Part shown: positions 63,298-64,000 of the stretch, in pieces
How the letters are laid out: each line of letters begins with the position of its first letter
Numbering within the stretch: position 1 is the stretch's first letter
From: Pseudorhodoferax sp965279475
GTDB taxonomy: Bacteria; Pseudomonadota; Gammaproteobacteria; Burkholderiales; Burkholderiaceae_C
DNA length: 64,000 nt
Assembly: GCA_965279475.1 (NCBI GenBank)
Contig: CBDIIA010000002.1
Coordinates: 62,001-126,000, forward strand
Direction of reading: 5' to 3'
Notes under the pieces: model-generated
What the model saw: the letters and a program-made list of their open reading frames with translations, nothing else
Told to the model about the DNA's origin: nothing
Database searches by the model: none
Program-made: the position numbers and the translations under genes

Positions 63298-64000
63298 TCA
63301 GTTCTCCACCGCGCGCTTGAGCGCTGCGGCCACGCGGTCCGGCCCAGGAAAGTAGGCCCACTCCTGCGCATGCGGATACGGCGTGTCCCAGCCGGTCACG
63401 CGCTCGATCGGCGCCTCCAGGTCGTAGAAGCAGTGCTCCTGCACCAGCGCCGACAGCTCGGCGCCGAAGCCGCTGGTGCGGGTGGCCTCGTGCACGATCA
63501 CGCAGCGGCCGGTCTTCTTGACCGAGGCCACCACGCTGTCGAGATCCATCGGCCACAGGGAGCGCAGGTCGATGATCTCGGCATCGACACCGCTTTCCTC
63601 GGCCGCTGCCTGGGCCACCCAGACCATCGTGCCGTAGGCCAGCACGGTCACCTGCGTGCCGGGCCGGAACACGGCCGCGGTGTCCAACGGCACGCGGTAG
63701 TAGCCCTCGGGCACCTTGCCCGTGGCGTGCGACGACCAGGGCACGATGGGCCGGTCGTGGTGGCCGTCGAACGGGCCGTTGTACAGCCGCTTGGGCTCGA
63801 GAAAGATGACAGGGTCGTCGCTCTCGATCGCCGAGATCAGCAGGCCCTTGGCGTCGTACGGGTTGCTCGGCATCAGCGTGCGCAGGCCGCAGACGTGGGT
63901 GAACAGGGCCTCGGGGCTCTGGCTGTGCGTCTGGCCGCCGTAGATGCCGCCGCCGCAGGGCATGCGGATCGTCAGCGGGCTGGTGAAGTCGCCGGCCGAC
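63298..64000 (-). CDS. 2-oxoacid dehydrogenase E1 component, beta subunit (5' end beyond the window)
   Basis: The frame is open to the right edge: SAGDFTSPLTIRMPCGGGIYGG, HSQSPEALFTHVCGLRTLMPSNPYDAKGLL then EPKRLYNG. This matches branched-chain-type E1-beta, missing roughly the first 100 residues. With E1-alpha (expected just outside) it decarboxylates the 2-oxoacid with thiamine diphosphate. An internal ATG at 63963 is not the start. Confidence 0.92.
   Translation of the reverse strand, partial: SAGDFTSPLTIRMPCGGGIYGGQTHSQSPEALFTHVCGLRTLMPSNPYDAKGLLISAIESDDPVIFLEPKRLYNGPFDGHHDRPIVPWSSHATGKVPEGYYRVPLDTAAVFRPGTQVTVLAYGTMVWVAQAAAEESGVDAEIIDLRSLWPMDLDSVVASVKKTGRCVIVHEATRTSGFGAELSALVQEHCFYDLEAPIERVTGWDTPYPHAQEWAYFPGPDRVAAALKRAVEN

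Overview
The window is about 64 kb of GC-rich chromosome. Gene content and style (Liv, TRAP and tripartite ABC uptake systems next to catabolic genes, Crp/Fnr, GntR, TetR and AsnC regulators, an HD-GYP protein, a multi-PAS kinase, a long Lhr helicase, and short palindromic repeats of the type seen in Comamonadaceae and relatives) suggest a metabolically versatile betaproteobacterium of the order Burkholderiales. This is inference from style; the genus cannot be fixed from the sequence alone. I see no rRNA, tRNA, CRISPR array, phage block or transposase. Genes are dense and no gap without a gene exceeds 300 bases.

Layout. 1-3869 (minus): an acyl-CoA ligase followed by LivG, LivH and the first codons of LivM, with a divergent Crp/Fnr regulator at 4017-4769. 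4681-16224: a signalling block made of a membrane HD-GYP protein, a FecR-domain protein, an OmpA-like lipoprotein, a CHASE2 nucleotide cyclase, a single-domain response regulator, a seven-PAS histidine kinase and an OmpR-type regulator. 16200-20446 (minus): a TRAP transporter plus a DJ-1/PfpI-like protein behind a perfect sigma-54 promoter match, then an XRE-cupin regulator and a divergent UlaG-like metallohydrolase. 22282-25360: fumarylacetoacetase, a LysR/SDR gene relic, a TerC protein and a signal-less binding protein. 25523-32346: a GntR regulator, a four-gene ABC importer, a lactonase-like metallohydrolase, a carboxymuconolactone-decarboxylase-like protein and an SDR. 32347-42438: assorted genes including a dockerin-like protein with a C-terminal sorting-type tail, a fused transporter/spermidine-synthase-like protein, the 5-oxoprolinase genes pxpBCA, an AsnC regulator and a tannase/feruloyl esterase lipoprotein. 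42603-46961: lhr. 46975-58933: the most interesting block, described next. 59200-64000 (minus): TspO, a GntR/UTRA regulator, and E3, E2 and part of E1-beta of a branched-chain-type 2-oxoacid dehydrogenase.

The 47-59 kb block looks like a complete uptake and degradation unit for an N-heterocyclic (pyridine-type) compound. It holds a TetR regulator, a signal-less NMT1-like protein, a SsuABC/TauABC-type importer, a homologue of the ring-opening 2,5-dihydroxypyridine dioxygenase NicX, a hydrolase resembling 2,6-dihydroxypseudooxynicotine hydrolase, a three-subunit molybdenum hydroxylase (FAD, 2Fe-2S and Mo subunits) and a kynurenine-formamidase-like hydrolase. The last gene could do the deformylase step that follows NicX chemistry. 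Three transcription units in the block carry TTGACA-type promoters with nearby TGAA/TTCA dyads, which suggests common control by the local TetR protein.

Other structure of note: a palindromic repeat that lengthens LivG in frame; a CRP-geometry 16-bp palindrome with an altered half-site; two long terminal-inverted-repeat elements between convergent genes, one of which supplies the stop codons of both neighbours; and several perfect dyads directly before start codons.
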